From the NCBI GenBank assembly GCA_900660155.1, contig CABFPE010000039.1, positions 1,658,901 through 1,703,793 on the forward strand: 44,893 nt of DNA. The letters are read 5' to 3'. This document shows positions 9,393 to 20,459 of the stretch, in pieces. Every line of letters starts with the position of its first letter. Within the stretch, counting starts at the first letter, position 1. A model generated the notes under the pieces. That model made no database searches, was not told the origin of the DNA, and worked only from the letters and a program-made list of their open reading frames with translations. Origin of the DNA: Hofstenia miamia (lineage: Eukaryota > Xenacoelomorpha > Acoela > Hofsteniidae). The position numbers and the translations under genes were made by a program.

Positions 9393-10742
9393 CTCAGGAA
9401 GAGATGCAGCTAGAAGAGATGCTGTTACAATCAAACACAATCACATTAACACTGAATACACAAGGGATATCAACAAAGTAAACATGGAAAAATGGGGAGA
9501 TAGAGAACTAAGTGAGATATCATGGGTGGATACAGACAACAAATGCCTATTGGTGGAAATCACAGTAAAGAGAGAAAAACATGATAACATAGTGCAAAGA
9601 ATATACAGAGAAGTATATGAGAAAGAGAGACAAAGTCATTGATAAAGATATATGCACAGAAGCATTCATCTGACAAGAAATTCATCAAATGTTAGAGCCA
9701 AAAGCCAACTAGTAGTGGATATTGAGTATATAACTTCTAAATTCATAATGAAACCTGAAACAGCACAGAGCTTGATGAAATATGGATTAACAAATATGTT
9801 TTGGGAAAACATAAAAACAAGCAAGAATAATTATCTGGGAATGTTTGGGATGGCAACAACATTGAAAATGGAGGGATCATATGAAAACATTGAAAACCAA
9901 ACAATGACAACACTGCTAAAATGCACACCACTGCCTATGATATCAGTACTGATGCTACTCCCAACATGGAGATTAAAAGAGAAAAAAGCAGCAAAAGCAG
10001 TATGGCACAAAGAAAATATGTATGTGAACACACTTGAGGAAGCAAAGAAAAAAGTAAATAATGAGAGATACAAGAAGTAAAAAAAAATGTTACTCAGAAA
10101 CAACAACAAAGAGAGGATATACATAGAAGGGATAATAACCCCGTATGATCTCTACAGAAAAGGAGAAGCCATACACCAACAGATTAAAAAGGAATCAATG
10201 ATATAGTGTGGGGCAAATTGTGGAGCTCACAATATAGATACTATGATGTGATGAGACATTTGGAGATAATAATGATTATATGACTTGGAAAAAATAACCC
10301 AGAAGAAAAAACAAGAGAAGAAGTATGAAATAATATCAGCGTGTTTTATGATGAAGCATCAGTGTCAAAATCACTGAGATCTACATATGAATTCTTTTAT
10401 CCATGCACAATGATACACCCTGATTTGGCACACACAAGTAGAGTGGACACAATAATGACATTGATGATAGCTATTAAAGGACTAAAACTCTATGAAAAAT
10501 ACTATGAAGAATTCAACAAGAAACTGAACAAATTACACAGCATTTGTATGATCTCAAACAAATTGAAGAACCCATCATTTTTGAGACATAAAAAGATGGT
10601 TACCACAAAAAAAGATGTTGTGTTGAAGCTGACTAAAGAAGAGAAGTACAAAAACACTGATTGGGAAATGCAAGAAGTGAGCAGTATTATAAAGAGAGCA
10701 GTGGAAATGGTTCATGGTGAAAGAGTGGTCATTCTTAATTAG
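9393..10742 (+). pseudogene. Unidentified 3' coding region (ORF3), second part
   Basis: Protein-like sequence continues in a second frame from about 9393 (GRDAARRDAVTIKHNHINTE, ELSEISWVDTDNKCLLVEIT), with a double stop near 9641 and an open stretch at 9652-10080. After a further frameshift near 10195 it continues in a third frame from NDIVWGKLWSSQYRYYDVMR to the stop TAG at 10740-10742, eight bases before the polypurine tract. The product would be basic and helix-rich, with scattered Trp and Met. There is no obvious membrane anchor and no known domain. Its end abutting the polypurine tract shows that it belongs to the element rather than to a captured flank. Confidence 0.6.
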
Positions 10743-10749
10743 CTATGCT

Positions 10750-10759
10750 GGAGGGGGAG
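10750..10759 (+). other. Polypurine tract (plus-strand primer)
   Basis: The all-purine run GGAGGGGGAG lies immediately before the first base of the 3' LTR, at the position and with the composition required for plus-strand priming. Confidence 0.9.
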
Positions 10760-11975
10760 TGTAACATAATATCATGTGTGGTCAAGTTAAGAAAAGAAAT
10801 GAAAAGAACTAAGACTCAAGTAATATAAAAATTAATTGTACACACACATGATTATTATTAATTAGATTATTTGTAAAATTTTAATAAGCAGTATTTTGAT
10901 ATTAATTCACTTGCAGTACTTTTGACAAATAATAAAAGACTGAAATAAAAATGCTAATTAATGCTGACGTGCATAAATGGCAGACAAAGAAAAAGAAGGA
11001 AATCAGTAAATTGTCAACATTGATTAAACAGGTACTTGCCAAGTGTTTGATTGTTTGCTATTATTAAGTATAAAAATAGTGCAATTTATTTATTTGGTGA
11101 TGAATGAAATTCATTGGATTTACTTCTTTATCTTATCAGGTTTATTTACTAATTCAAGGAAATGCAAAGGGCCAAGCACTAGAGTAATCCTGATGGTGGT
11201 CCCTGACTACATTTATAAGAAGTCTGGAATGGCTAACACACAATAGCCTGGCAAAAGTGTGGTGAGGCTGGTAGTTGTTGCTTACTTGATGTGCTTATAG
11301 GTTAAGTGCAAGGATAGGGATTTTTATTTGTTATAGCTTTCCTATCATTTGTTATTCACAAGTTAGAGTTATTACTGTTAGATTAACTCTTGCAAGAAAA
11401 GCAATGTTTTATCTAGATCATTTTTCTTGGCTAATCAATCAATTGCCTGTTAGTAAATTAGATGACTTTCAACCAACTTACAAATTAGTTTTATTGCTGA
11501 CTTATATCTCTAGGGTTATTTTATGTAGGGAAAGATAACAAGCTAAAGCACCATGGTTGTGTTACCTCCTTATATTTTAACCAAAACAATAACAAGAACA
11601 ATCAATGCATTAAATTATTAACATATCACACACACATGTTTTCTGAGACAAGGTTCCACACACTGAGTCAACCATTGGTAATTCCTTCAATGTCCAAGTA
11701 AAGCTGGATTGGTTTGTGAAGATAAAGTATCCTCTTGTGCATTGCTTCAAGTTGGCTTTTGACCCTGCATATCATCTCTCACTCTTGTTCTAAAATGGCT
11801 TTTGTTAGTTAGAGCATTAAGTGTAGCTAATGTTATATTAATTCAGTTAATACAGTTAAAAACAATATAGAACGAAAGTTTTTGGAGTCTGTCATGCATT
11901 AAATACCACAACTAAATAGGAATATGGTTAAGTAATCCTAACTTAAGTTGAAATTAGTTTTAGCAAGATTCTACA
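10760..11975 (+). repeat. 3' LTR
   Basis: This is the direct repeat of 1396-2619, starting TGTAACATAATA and ending GATTCTACA. It carries the same TATA-like box, at 11069-11078. Its right neighbour TTATGCATTTTTGG continues the interrupted MITE. Confidence 0.95.
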
Positions 11976-12045
11976 TTATGCATTTTTGGAAATGGTTTTT
12001 CAGCCATAATTAAAACTCAAAATTATCATCCAACCCTACTGTAAG
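11976..12045. repeat. Right half of MITE interrupted by the LTR element
   Basis: GCATTTTTGGAAATGG, TTTTTCAGCCATAAT and ATTATCATCCAACC match, in order, the reverse complement of the MITE at 541-711, starting exactly where the left half stops. About 40-50 bp of the middle are missing relative to the other copy. Confidence 0.7.
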
Positions 12046-13030
12046 AATTTTATTTGTACTCAAATACCAGCCTAATGTCATAATGAATTATTAAGTTGAA
12101 ATGAAGGATTTTATCAATAAACTTTTATCAGAGTTCTTTTGTTAATTTATTGGATAATGTAGCATCATCCAAAAAAGAATAGCTGCAAACAAAGGATTAA
12201 CGTTGAATGATTACAGTGATTAAATATAATCAGAAATATGATTGTAAAATTTAGTTAATTATTCTATTCATTTTGTAAGATCCAACCAAGTTACAATATT
12301 GTGCAAATTAAGAGAAACATATTAGCTGATTAAGTAATATTTGACAAATTGCAACAAGCGAAATTAGGCTTACTTTTGAACAGCCATATTGGCAGAAGAT
12401 TTATTTGAAATTCAAAATCAGCAGGTACTTTAAAATTTTTAAATAAATAGCTTTGAATTTAAGGAGAAATTTGATGAACAATAAATTCTTCGGAGTTTAT
12501 TTTATTTTCATTCTTCATTTATCTGGTTTGATTATTTAATAAAATGTGCAGCTAGGCAAGTTGTGTGGAGTAGTGGCTGGATTCCATCATGGGATCAATT
12601 TGAAGGGTCTTTGTGCCAGTCACAAAACCACACTTATGTTATGGTTAGGAGTTTTTTGATTCTTGCCTAGTCTGACCATCAATCTATACATGTATGTAAT
12701 AATTAATGCTTGAAACAACTGGATAGTTGAACCCTAGGAACATATATATTCTTAATAGTAGGAGACTTGACTATAATTGACTGAATAAGCGACCTTACAT
12801 GTATCTTTATTAAATGTAAGTATAGGAAACTGCAATCTTATTAATTAAATTACAAAGCCAATAATTTTATGGTAATGGCTACCTTAATATTATTTAAATG
12901 CAGTTAGTGTCAATGCCCGGTTGCTTTACTTAAACAAATCAACAAACACTTTACAAAATTGAGTTTAAGTCAGTTACAACTTGACGTGAGTGCATGCACT
13001 GAGCTAAAGTAAGGTACATATAATTAGTTC
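12046..13030. other. Intergenic, nothing recognised
   Basis: This is AT-rich sequence with no long open frame, no clear repeat partner in the window and no structured RNA that I can see. Confidence 0.6.
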
Positions 13031-13175
13031 CAGTTGAGCTGAGATGGTGCAGTGGATTCAGTCATTGTTCATGAAGGAGGGGAACTGTGTTGTGGAGATC
13101 GGCTTTGGGCAGTAGCCCACAGAAGAACTGAAGAGGAAACATCACACAGCTCCATCACCTAAACAGTGATAATCA
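13031..13175 (+). repeat. SINE-like patch with tRNA A-box match
   Basis: This is a patch of higher GC content than its surroundings. TGGTGCAGTGG at 13045-13055 matches the pol III A-box consensus. I do not find a good B-box at the right distance; the best is a weak GGAGATCGGC-type stretch near 13100. It could be an old tRNA-derived SINE or an unrelated chance match. Confidence 0.25.
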
Positions 13176-14080
13176 ATATTTGATTAACTTAACTAGTTAA
13201 CTAAAAAGGAAAAGTTTGGCGGTTCAATAACTTAGTAACTCCTCACCTGCAATTTACTGAGTGATAGTTATCAACAATAATACATGGTGCAAATAGGCCA
13301 GGTGGAGGATGTTACAATAAGTTAAATATGTAACTTAGTTTAATAGTATAGGTGGCAATGGTGGTGGATAAGTTGGTGATTGAAGTAAATGATGTTCAAT
13401 AAGATCTATTGATGTATTTTTATATCTAATCTATTAATAATCATTTCCCATTCACAACAATAAAGAGAGATTAATAAAGCCTTAACTAAATCAGATTTAG
13501 CAATTCACTACTAGATGTTCATGAGTTTGATCAAAAGAAAAATCAGTTTTGTTTAACTAATTAAAAACCTATTTAAATAAATAAATTTCTGATGCCTGAG
13601 CTGTTTGGAGAAGAAAATCAGCATTGCTGATGATCAAAGGAGATTATTGTAGTTATATGCTAGATAGATAATTGAAGTAGCAATGTAGTTAGATTATTAA
13701 GATACTCTATATTAATTTCAACATGAATGCTAATACAAACATATTAACTAAATGTGTAATGAGAGTAAAGTTGCTATATAAATTAATATTCAATCCACTG
13801 AGAGTGCATGAGGGTGATTCATCTGCCTATTAGACATTGGGTCAGTGAAAGCCAGTAAATTAGCAGTGGAGAGGAGAACCTAAACATGTGAGCATTACTC
13901 ATTTATAATACTTTTTGGCACATTATAGATGTGTTCAGTGTTACAGGTAGGGACTAACAGTTTAGAAAATCACAGCACTGATGAGGGTGCATTGAAATGA
14001 ATACTACCAATGATACTATGAAGAAATAGGAACCAACAGGTCTATTATTGAGAGTACTGGATTTCACATTAAATAATTAA
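13176..14080. other. Intergenic, nothing recognised
   Basis: AT-rich DNA without coding or repeat signals that I can support. Confidence 0.6.
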
Positions 14081-14088
14081 CTTGAAAC

Positions 14089-14351
14089 AAGGGTTTTTAA
14101 GAAAATTCTGAGTTCAATTGATTATTTTCTAATTATGAGTTTTTTAGAATGAAGTAAAATTTATTTTACAATAATTCTGATTAATAAAGAATTTGAAATT
14201 TAAAATATTTTAATTTTCAAGGTATTTTCAAGTGGATTTTTGATTGAGTTTGAGTTCAGTTTTGTTGATTTCTCTTCTGAGTTTTTCTGATTGAGTTTTG
14301 TAAGCTTATTCAATTTCAAGTTCTTAACATTTCAAGTATTTGAAAACCCTG
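14089..14351. mobile_element. hAT-like MITE, copy 2, with 8-bp target duplication
   Basis: This is a homologue of 4-335 in the same orientation. The right end reads, on the minus strand, CAGGGTTTTCAAATACTTG. The left end is AAGGGTTTTTAAG, the same terminus with its first base changed. Flanking 8-mers are CTTGAAAC (14081-14088) and CATGAAAC (14352-14359), which match at 7 of 8 positions. Eight-base duplications and CAGGG-type ends are hallmarks of hAT elements. It is non-coding and so would depend on a transposase in trans. Confidence 0.75.
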
Positions 14352-14359
14352 CATGAAAC

Positions 14360-15340
14360 CAAGTTTTTAAGGGTTGATACTTGAAAGATTACTGAATTTC
14401 TAAAAGCAAGTGCCAAGTATCTCAAAATGAATACCAAATACTCAAAAGAGATACTGTTGTTGCTGAGCAACAAAGTGGCTTTGGCCAATTAAATTATTAT
14501 GTAATGGCACTTGGACACAGATTTTTGACAGTTGCTTTATAAAGTTATGCAGAATATTTTTGTAAATTTGGATGTTAAAATTTTACCTCCTTCTTCATCA
14601 ATTCTATAAACATACTGTATTTATTGTAACATTTTGCTTCTCTTATACTCAAACTTCCCTAGTAATCCTGCCTTCATTTTACAGTTAGAACTTCCTTTGC
14701 ATGTCAAGTTACAATTCAAATACTGTGCACTGACTCTAAATTAAAATACAGCATTGTTAGGAATGCATGAATATCATTTTAACTAATGATTTGGGAGTTT
14801 ATTATATATGATTGATTGGTAACACTGATATTGAGGTAATTATAGTAAATGAATTTTATATGATACAAAAAGTATATCATAGAATCCACTAAGTTAAAAC
14901 ATATATTAGCATGTGTACATGTTGAACATCATTTTAATAATGTACACTTCATAGCATGTCATGATCACCATATAACATTAGCATGAAATTTGAATTAACT
15001 CCCTACCATAATATCATCTTGAAACAAAACAATTTGTTGATGCTAACACAGCACAAAGCATAAACTGAAATGGTTTCAACTTGTCTATTAAGTAAAACTT
15101 AGGATATCAGGAAGAGTTGAACACACTCAGTTAATGTGAAACAAAGTATCTAAGAAAGGAACTAAGAATTTCATAGAAAATAATAAGAACTAAATACAAG
15201 GTGTTTTTATAGCTCTTCTAATGTAATTTGTAACAGCCTACCTTAATTCTCAGTGCTAACACCAGTTTATGCAATTTAGATGACATTAAAATGTAATGTC
15301 AGAAATTGTGATTTCTGAAAAATAATAAGAGAAGAAATTT
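14360..15340. other. Intergenic, nothing recognised
   Basis: AT-rich sequence; no gene, repeat partner or RNA signal seen. Confidence 0.6.
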
Positions 15341-15343
15341 GAT

Positions 15344-15610
15344 TTAACAAGTCTCTACATCAATAATTATTTCCACTGGAAGCAAAGTGATATATTTTGC
15401 ACTCTGGAAGTTTCTGGTTTCATTCATAATGGCAATATCTTGTGCTACGCAACATGTATATAGTAATTTAGCTGACAAACCTGCAATATTGATTTGGAAA
15501 ATTTTAAACATAGAATTAAATTTATCCACATTCATTGTTGTTATTTTTGATGTACTTCTATGGGTACTGATATGGCTCTGTGATGCATCAACTAATTGAT
15601 TCAACATCAT
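15344..15610 (-). pseudogene. LINE endonuclease N-terminal fragment
   Basis: This is a minus-strand open frame of 88 codons. Residues 35-66 read FKIFQINIAGLSAKL, then a spacer and DIAIMNETR. This matches the opening of APE-type endonucleases of non-LTR retrotransposons: a hydrophobic strand, N-x-x-GLS-x-K, then a catalytic Glu in an ETR-type motif. The downstream endonuclease core is not recognisable, so this is a decayed 5'-side fragment. It is about 12.5 kb from the other LINE remnant (27320-28560) and cannot belong to the same insertion in any simple way. The exact clade is not determined. Confidence 0.5.
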
Positions 15611-16145
15611 TGAGGATGTTAATAATTAAATTTAATCAACAATCAATTCACAATAGATTGAATTCAATCAATTATTATTTTACTTACTATTGACTTTAAA
15701 AGGAATTGCACTAGTAACAGATTTTGCCACTTTAGAAGAAAAAAATCAAAAAATCATGAATACAGACCATTAAATGGGGTGTGTGAAAGCAAATAAAGTG
15801 AAAATGCTTTTTTCTTCAAAAACATATTTACAAGATTTGATTAGATATGGAGAATGTGAACTTTGCAAATACTTGGTATGGCTGTAAGAGCAAAAAGTCT
15901 AAAATATTTTATTGTTTCAAAATTTGGTTTTAGGTCAAAATGAGGTTAAAGTCGACTCTTTAACCCAGTGGCTTATAAATATAAGTCCTTACCTTCATTA
16001 AATTGGTAAGTTGCTATATTTTTTTGTGAAAATGCTTATCAAATTTTGATTTCAAACCAAACTTAATGTTCTAATGTTATTGTTGAACTAAGAATTCACT
16101 GCTTAGAAAAGTTTTAGCAAAAAACCATCACTTTTCTGTTGAAAG

Positions 16146-16146
<1 letters not shown>
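15611..16146. other. Intergenic with a short perfect palindrome
   Basis: No gene. GTTAAAG at 15945-15951 pairs with CTTTAAC at 15958-15964 around a 6-base centre containing TCGA. Its function is unknown and it may be chance. Confidence 0.5.

Positions 16147-16191
<45 letters not shown>
16147..16191. repeat. (TA)n microsatellite
   Basis: Uninterrupted TA dinucleotides over about 45 bp. Confidence 0.95.
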
Positions 16192-16194
<3 letters not shown>

Positions 16195-18277
16195 TTTAAC
16201 TAAATTATTATTTTAGCAAACTTGAAAATTTAAATCAATAATGTGTTTCTATCCCTATATCTTAATTGGTATTTTTATTTATTCTCTTCGCCAAGGGGGC
16301 ACTCTCCCTTCTCAGATGTTCATATCAATAATGTTCCTCCTCATTACTTGTGCAACTCTGAAAACACCATTCATATGTGGTTGTTAAAACATAAAACAGC
16401 CAATGACACAAGAAGCAAAAAAAGGAAAACTGAAAGAAAAAGACCTAAATGCAATACAACGTTTTTTTGTAGAAGTTTTCAATTTAAATATAGAATTTAA
16501 CAATTATTATATTATATTTAAAATTTACTTATGTTATTAACTAAGAAATCAAACCGTTAACCAATAGTGTCATGCTAGAATTATACTACAATTAAAAAAT
16601 TTTGATTTATACTTTAATGTTTAAAATCAAGAGCTTCCTTGTTAAAATTTTGCCAAACGACCACTAGGGCTGATTTCCATATCCCAACTCGCAAAGTCCG
16701 ACATCCCCATGTAAGTCTTTCCAACTTTGTTAAGCTTGCATTTGACTGCACTGAAAAAATATCTATGAATAATGTTTTTGATTGACTTTTATTGCAGAAG
16801 ACAAGTTACTTTTCCTATTTGAAATATTTTGAAATTTCATTAGGCCTTTGTTTGAACAATTTTAATTTATAAAAATTCTAAATCAATAGTTTTAGTAGAC
16901 ATTGATAAACTGTCCTTTGCATAAATTAGTAGGAACTTTTGTTTTTCTAATTCATTTAAGGAAAAATCGTAAAGTATACTTCTAATTGAAAAAAATCCTA
17001 TTTGCAAATACTTCAAGCGCAAATTTCATCATTGCATGAATGGGTCCAACTCCATAGATGTGTCCATGCAAAAGGTTTTCAATATTTCTTATAAAGTTGT
17101 TCAAAAATTTTCACAAATGGCTTTGTTATTGTTACTTAAGCGTAACACTAGTAGAAATACGGTCAAAAGTGCGACAGATGTACTCGTGATGGACATCTAT
17201 GTACATGTAGAGACATGAGCATGTGAAATAAATCTTGACTGGCACATATGTACGTCAACATCCATTCCCAAAAACGAATAAATTTAGCCTGTTGATTTGA
17301 AGTTTAGCAATAGAATGATCGCAAAACATTTCGAAAACTGATTGCTGGGCATATCAAGACTTTGTCAAACATAAATTTCATTTGCATTTCAAAATTAAAT
17401 GAAGAAAATTCATAGCATTTACTTTCATATGCAGATGTTGGGAGTTGCAGCACAAATTTCATCAACTTTTCTCCAAAAATGTGATTTCATAGATTACTAA
17501 AGTTTGAAGAAAGAATACTAAGGGCATTAACAAAATTCTAGCAATTAGGATTAGACAGGGGCTTTCTACTACAAATTTGGGCTGATTTTTACCAAAAAAT
17601 AATTGAAGGGATAGTATCTCTGCCCTAATTTTGACACTGGTAAGCTCAATATCAACTTTAGGATTAATTTTTTCTTGTATTGATTTGGAAAATGATGCTA
17701 TATTATTGATATTTTAAGCCAAATAAAATGTTTATTGATGAGCACGTTAAAAAATAACATTTTTTCAATACTTCCCATTACTAAGAATGTCTAGTAAAAT
17801 AGCTTACAAATTGCTTTGCGACGCATTTGGGTTGTTCACATTTCTTCAAGTATATCAATGCAAATATATTTATTAAGCGTATGAAGAGAGTTGTAGCTAT
17901 TTAATTAATCCACTGCCCTTTATATTTGTGAGATATAGTCATAAAAGAAATTGTAAAGAAATTATAAAGCACCAAATTATAACATGTGTGGTAGAAGGGC
18001 ATAAACTAAATCCTGACAGGATCTCCTCAGTTCTAAAAACAACATTACAACACTGGTTTAAGGTTAAGCAAACAAAATGAAATATTGTCAAACTTTCTTC
18101 AAGCAGTTTATTTCAACTAGTCATATCACACAGCAATGCTTTTTGAAGCACTTTTAAAATTGTCAAATTTAAATTCATGATTTCATGATTTACAAACTTA
18201 CTGAGATACACATGTATTTTAAGAGTATAGTAAATTAAATTTGTATGCATAAAATACCCATTGTAATTGGAAGTCAT
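16192..18277. other. Intergenic, nothing recognised
   Basis: About 2 kb of AT-rich sequence. Short open frames near 16243-16500 and 17036-17218 show no protein-family motif and no coding-like composition. A GC-richer patch at 16660-16720 has no identified partner. Confidence 0.6.
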
Positions 18278-18299
18278 GTATATATATATATATATATAT
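18278..18299. repeat. (TA)n microsatellite
   Basis: About 11 TA units, slightly imperfect at the edge. Confidence 0.9.
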
Positions 18300-18422
18300 T
18301 ATTTTAAAATAAAATATAATTTTAAACACTTATATGATATTAGACCGGATTTGGTAGATAATCTATTTTTATCAGTGAAATTTTAAAGTTAAGCTTAATA
18401 TTAAGATGAATAATGTTAGAAT

Positions 18423-18712
18423 CAGGCTTGTCCACGAACGAGCTTTTAGCAAGCCGAGCAGAGCTTGTACACAGTATTTGATATACAACGCGCCCAAAAC
18501 GAGCTTTTTTAGGCAAAGAAAATGTATAGTTTTGGTTGTTAATTCGATTATGCCAATTTTTCTTATTTTTTCATTCAGTATGTTTTTCTTATAATCATAT
18601 TTAAGAAATGATTATTAAATAATAAGAAAAACAATGTAAATAATTACTTGAAAGATTGAAAGATTACATGAGGCGAAAAAAGCTTGAAAAGTTTGGCTTT
18701 TTGACAAGTCTG
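18423..18712. mobile_element. hAT-like MITE with degenerate GAGCTT repeats
   Basis: The left end is CAGGCTTGTCCACGAACGAG. The right end, read on the minus strand, is CAGACTTGTCAAAAAGCC, giving an inverted terminus CAG-R-CTTGTC. Just inside each end are degenerate GAGCTTTTAGC/AAGCTTGAAAAG repeats around an AT-rich core. The flanks are GTTAGAAT (18415-18422) and ATTAGAAT (18713-18720), 7 of 8 identical, a good hAT-type target duplication. A chance open frame of 62 codons overlaps its left end and should not be taken as a gene. Confidence 0.75.
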
Positions 18713-18720
18713 ATTAGAAT

Positions 18721-20459
18721 AATTTAATAGTTTACTTTTATCTATTGTTTCATTGATTTTAAATCCTTCTCCTATTGTTCTAAATTTTGTTTTTATTATA
18801 ATTTTAACATTTTCATATTTTCGTTTAATGTTGATAGCGTAATGTTTCTGATCTTAAGTGGCCTTTCATAAGTTCTTTGATTCTTACTCCCATGTAGAGA
18901 TGTACTCGAGGGGATCCTCAGAAGAGCACCTTGTTAAATTCGATTGGGAACCCTTTCTTCTTAAGGATATATTATGGTTTGGGGTAACTTATTTTATTTG
19001 TTGAGAGATTAAGCTTTGTCAAAAATAATATATAATTGAATGCTTAAATTTGAAGCCCTTTTTAATTACTTAGAAGTACAGCCCGGCTCCCATATCTCTT
19101 TTCATATCAGCGATGTATGAGTTATCACACCCACCACATTGATATTTGTATACGACTGGGATTCGAAAGACAATGGAAGTACGTCTTTTTTAAAAATGTT
19201 TGATATTTTAAAAGACGCTATTGTTGGTATAATTTTCATATTAAATGCTTTTCATTTCGCGCTTAGATTTCCTGCATGTCAATTGGAATGGGCACTTAAA
19301 GCTGTAGATGTATCAAATTTTTATTCATAGCTATTTACTCGTATTAGAAAGTAAGGTAGACCGTGTGAATCTGACATATTTTGTACGAAGCCTGTATAGA
19401 CAGCCATTACTAATACTAACTGTAGAGAAACACTAATTCTTCATATTATAAACTAAACTCATATAATGACATAAGTTTTGTATTCCAATGCTTGGTTTCT
19501 AGTTCTCTGCAGTCTAGATATCTCAGCCCCGTAGATTGCGTATATTATGTAAAGCTTGGAAAAGAAGCCGATCAAAAAATTTAAAAGAAATATTATAATT
19601 TATAGAAGATAGCTAAATGATCTATTTTACATTCTTGATAATGAAGAAATTGTTAATTTAATGGTTGATGATCTCAAAGTATTACGTACAAACATTATGT
19701 TTGCGTATCGTATATCAAAAGACAAGGCAGATTTTTTGGACCATCATTCGTCCTGATTCCTACCATCGGAGTGTGACAAAGAAAGTATTAAGGGGCGATT
19801 GCTGAATTTTTTAAAATATATTTACATACAAGTGAATTTATCTCGATAGTAGTTAATTTTTTAAAATCACTAATGAAAATTGGACACAGAAAATACTTTC
19901 TACTAGGCCAATACTATAGATTAATAGACTATTAAAAATATGGGATGGTCTTACATTTTAAGCAAAAAATAAAATATGAAAATAATAAATTTTAAAAAAG
20001 CAACAAAATTGACATATGTAAAGGATATGAAAATTAAACTCTGTAATAAAATTCTTTTGTACTTTTAGACTTCCTTAAAGAAATTACTTACTAGTTCAAA
20101 GTTCGGTATTACATAGACACTAGAATTATTTGTATCGAATTATTACATTTCGAATATTCGATTTTTAAGCAAGTATGCACCATAATATAATGTGTGTTCT
20201 TGATGTAAAGTTGTAGCTGGTTGACATCCACCAATTTATTCATAAAAATAAAAAGTACAAAAGGGAAAACGTTTGCTGACAATATCTTCAGTCTTTGGTT
20301 TCCTAAATATATTTAAGTAATATTTAAGTGTGGTTGCTAACTACTAGAAACTGTTAGGGCCTGTAATCAGAAATTGTTTTTTGTAATCAGAACCTGAAAT
20401 ACCTGAGGATCTAAATGCTTTTTATTTAAAATCAATAGAGTATCTTTTAGTTTGTAAAC
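18721..20459. other. Intergenic upstream of the F-box gene, with weak exon candidates
   Basis: Mostly AT-rich. At about 18899-18983 a short open stretch (EMYSRGSSEEHLVKFDWEPF) lies between a plausible acceptor (CCCATGTAG) and donor (GGTAACT). Around 19110-19250 there is another acceptor-like TTTTCATATCAG followed by open sequence. Neither shows a known domain, and I do not call them genes. The promoter of the F-box gene must lie in this stretch, but no distinctive element is visible. Confidence 0.4.

Larger units (their letters stand above)
1396..11975 (+). mobile_element. Ty3/gypsy LTR retrotransposon, full length but inactive
   Basis: This is an element of about 10.6 kb with two LTRs of 1224 and 1216 bp, both starting TGT and ending ACA. 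A primer-binding site directly follows the left LTR and a polypurine tract directly precedes the right one. Internal order is gag, protease, reverse transcriptase, RNase H, integrase and GPY/F module, which defines Ty3/gypsy. About 2.7 kb of additional coding-type sequence then runs to the polypurine tract. Every reading frame carries stops or frameshifts, and several catalytic residues are lost, so this copy is dead. The LTRs differ at about 4-5% of positions by eye, so the insertion is not recent. It sits in a MITE copy. The coding strand is strongly A-rich, unlike the flanking DNA. Confidence 0.95.

Noticed and set aside
8079..10742. Envelope-like gene in the LTR element
   Set aside because: No signal peptide, membrane span or processing site can be seen in any frame, so the envelope label is not supported.
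16147..16191. Possible origin or regulatory element at the long TA tract
   Set aside because: It is one of several ordinary TA microsatellites in the window, with nothing specific beside it.
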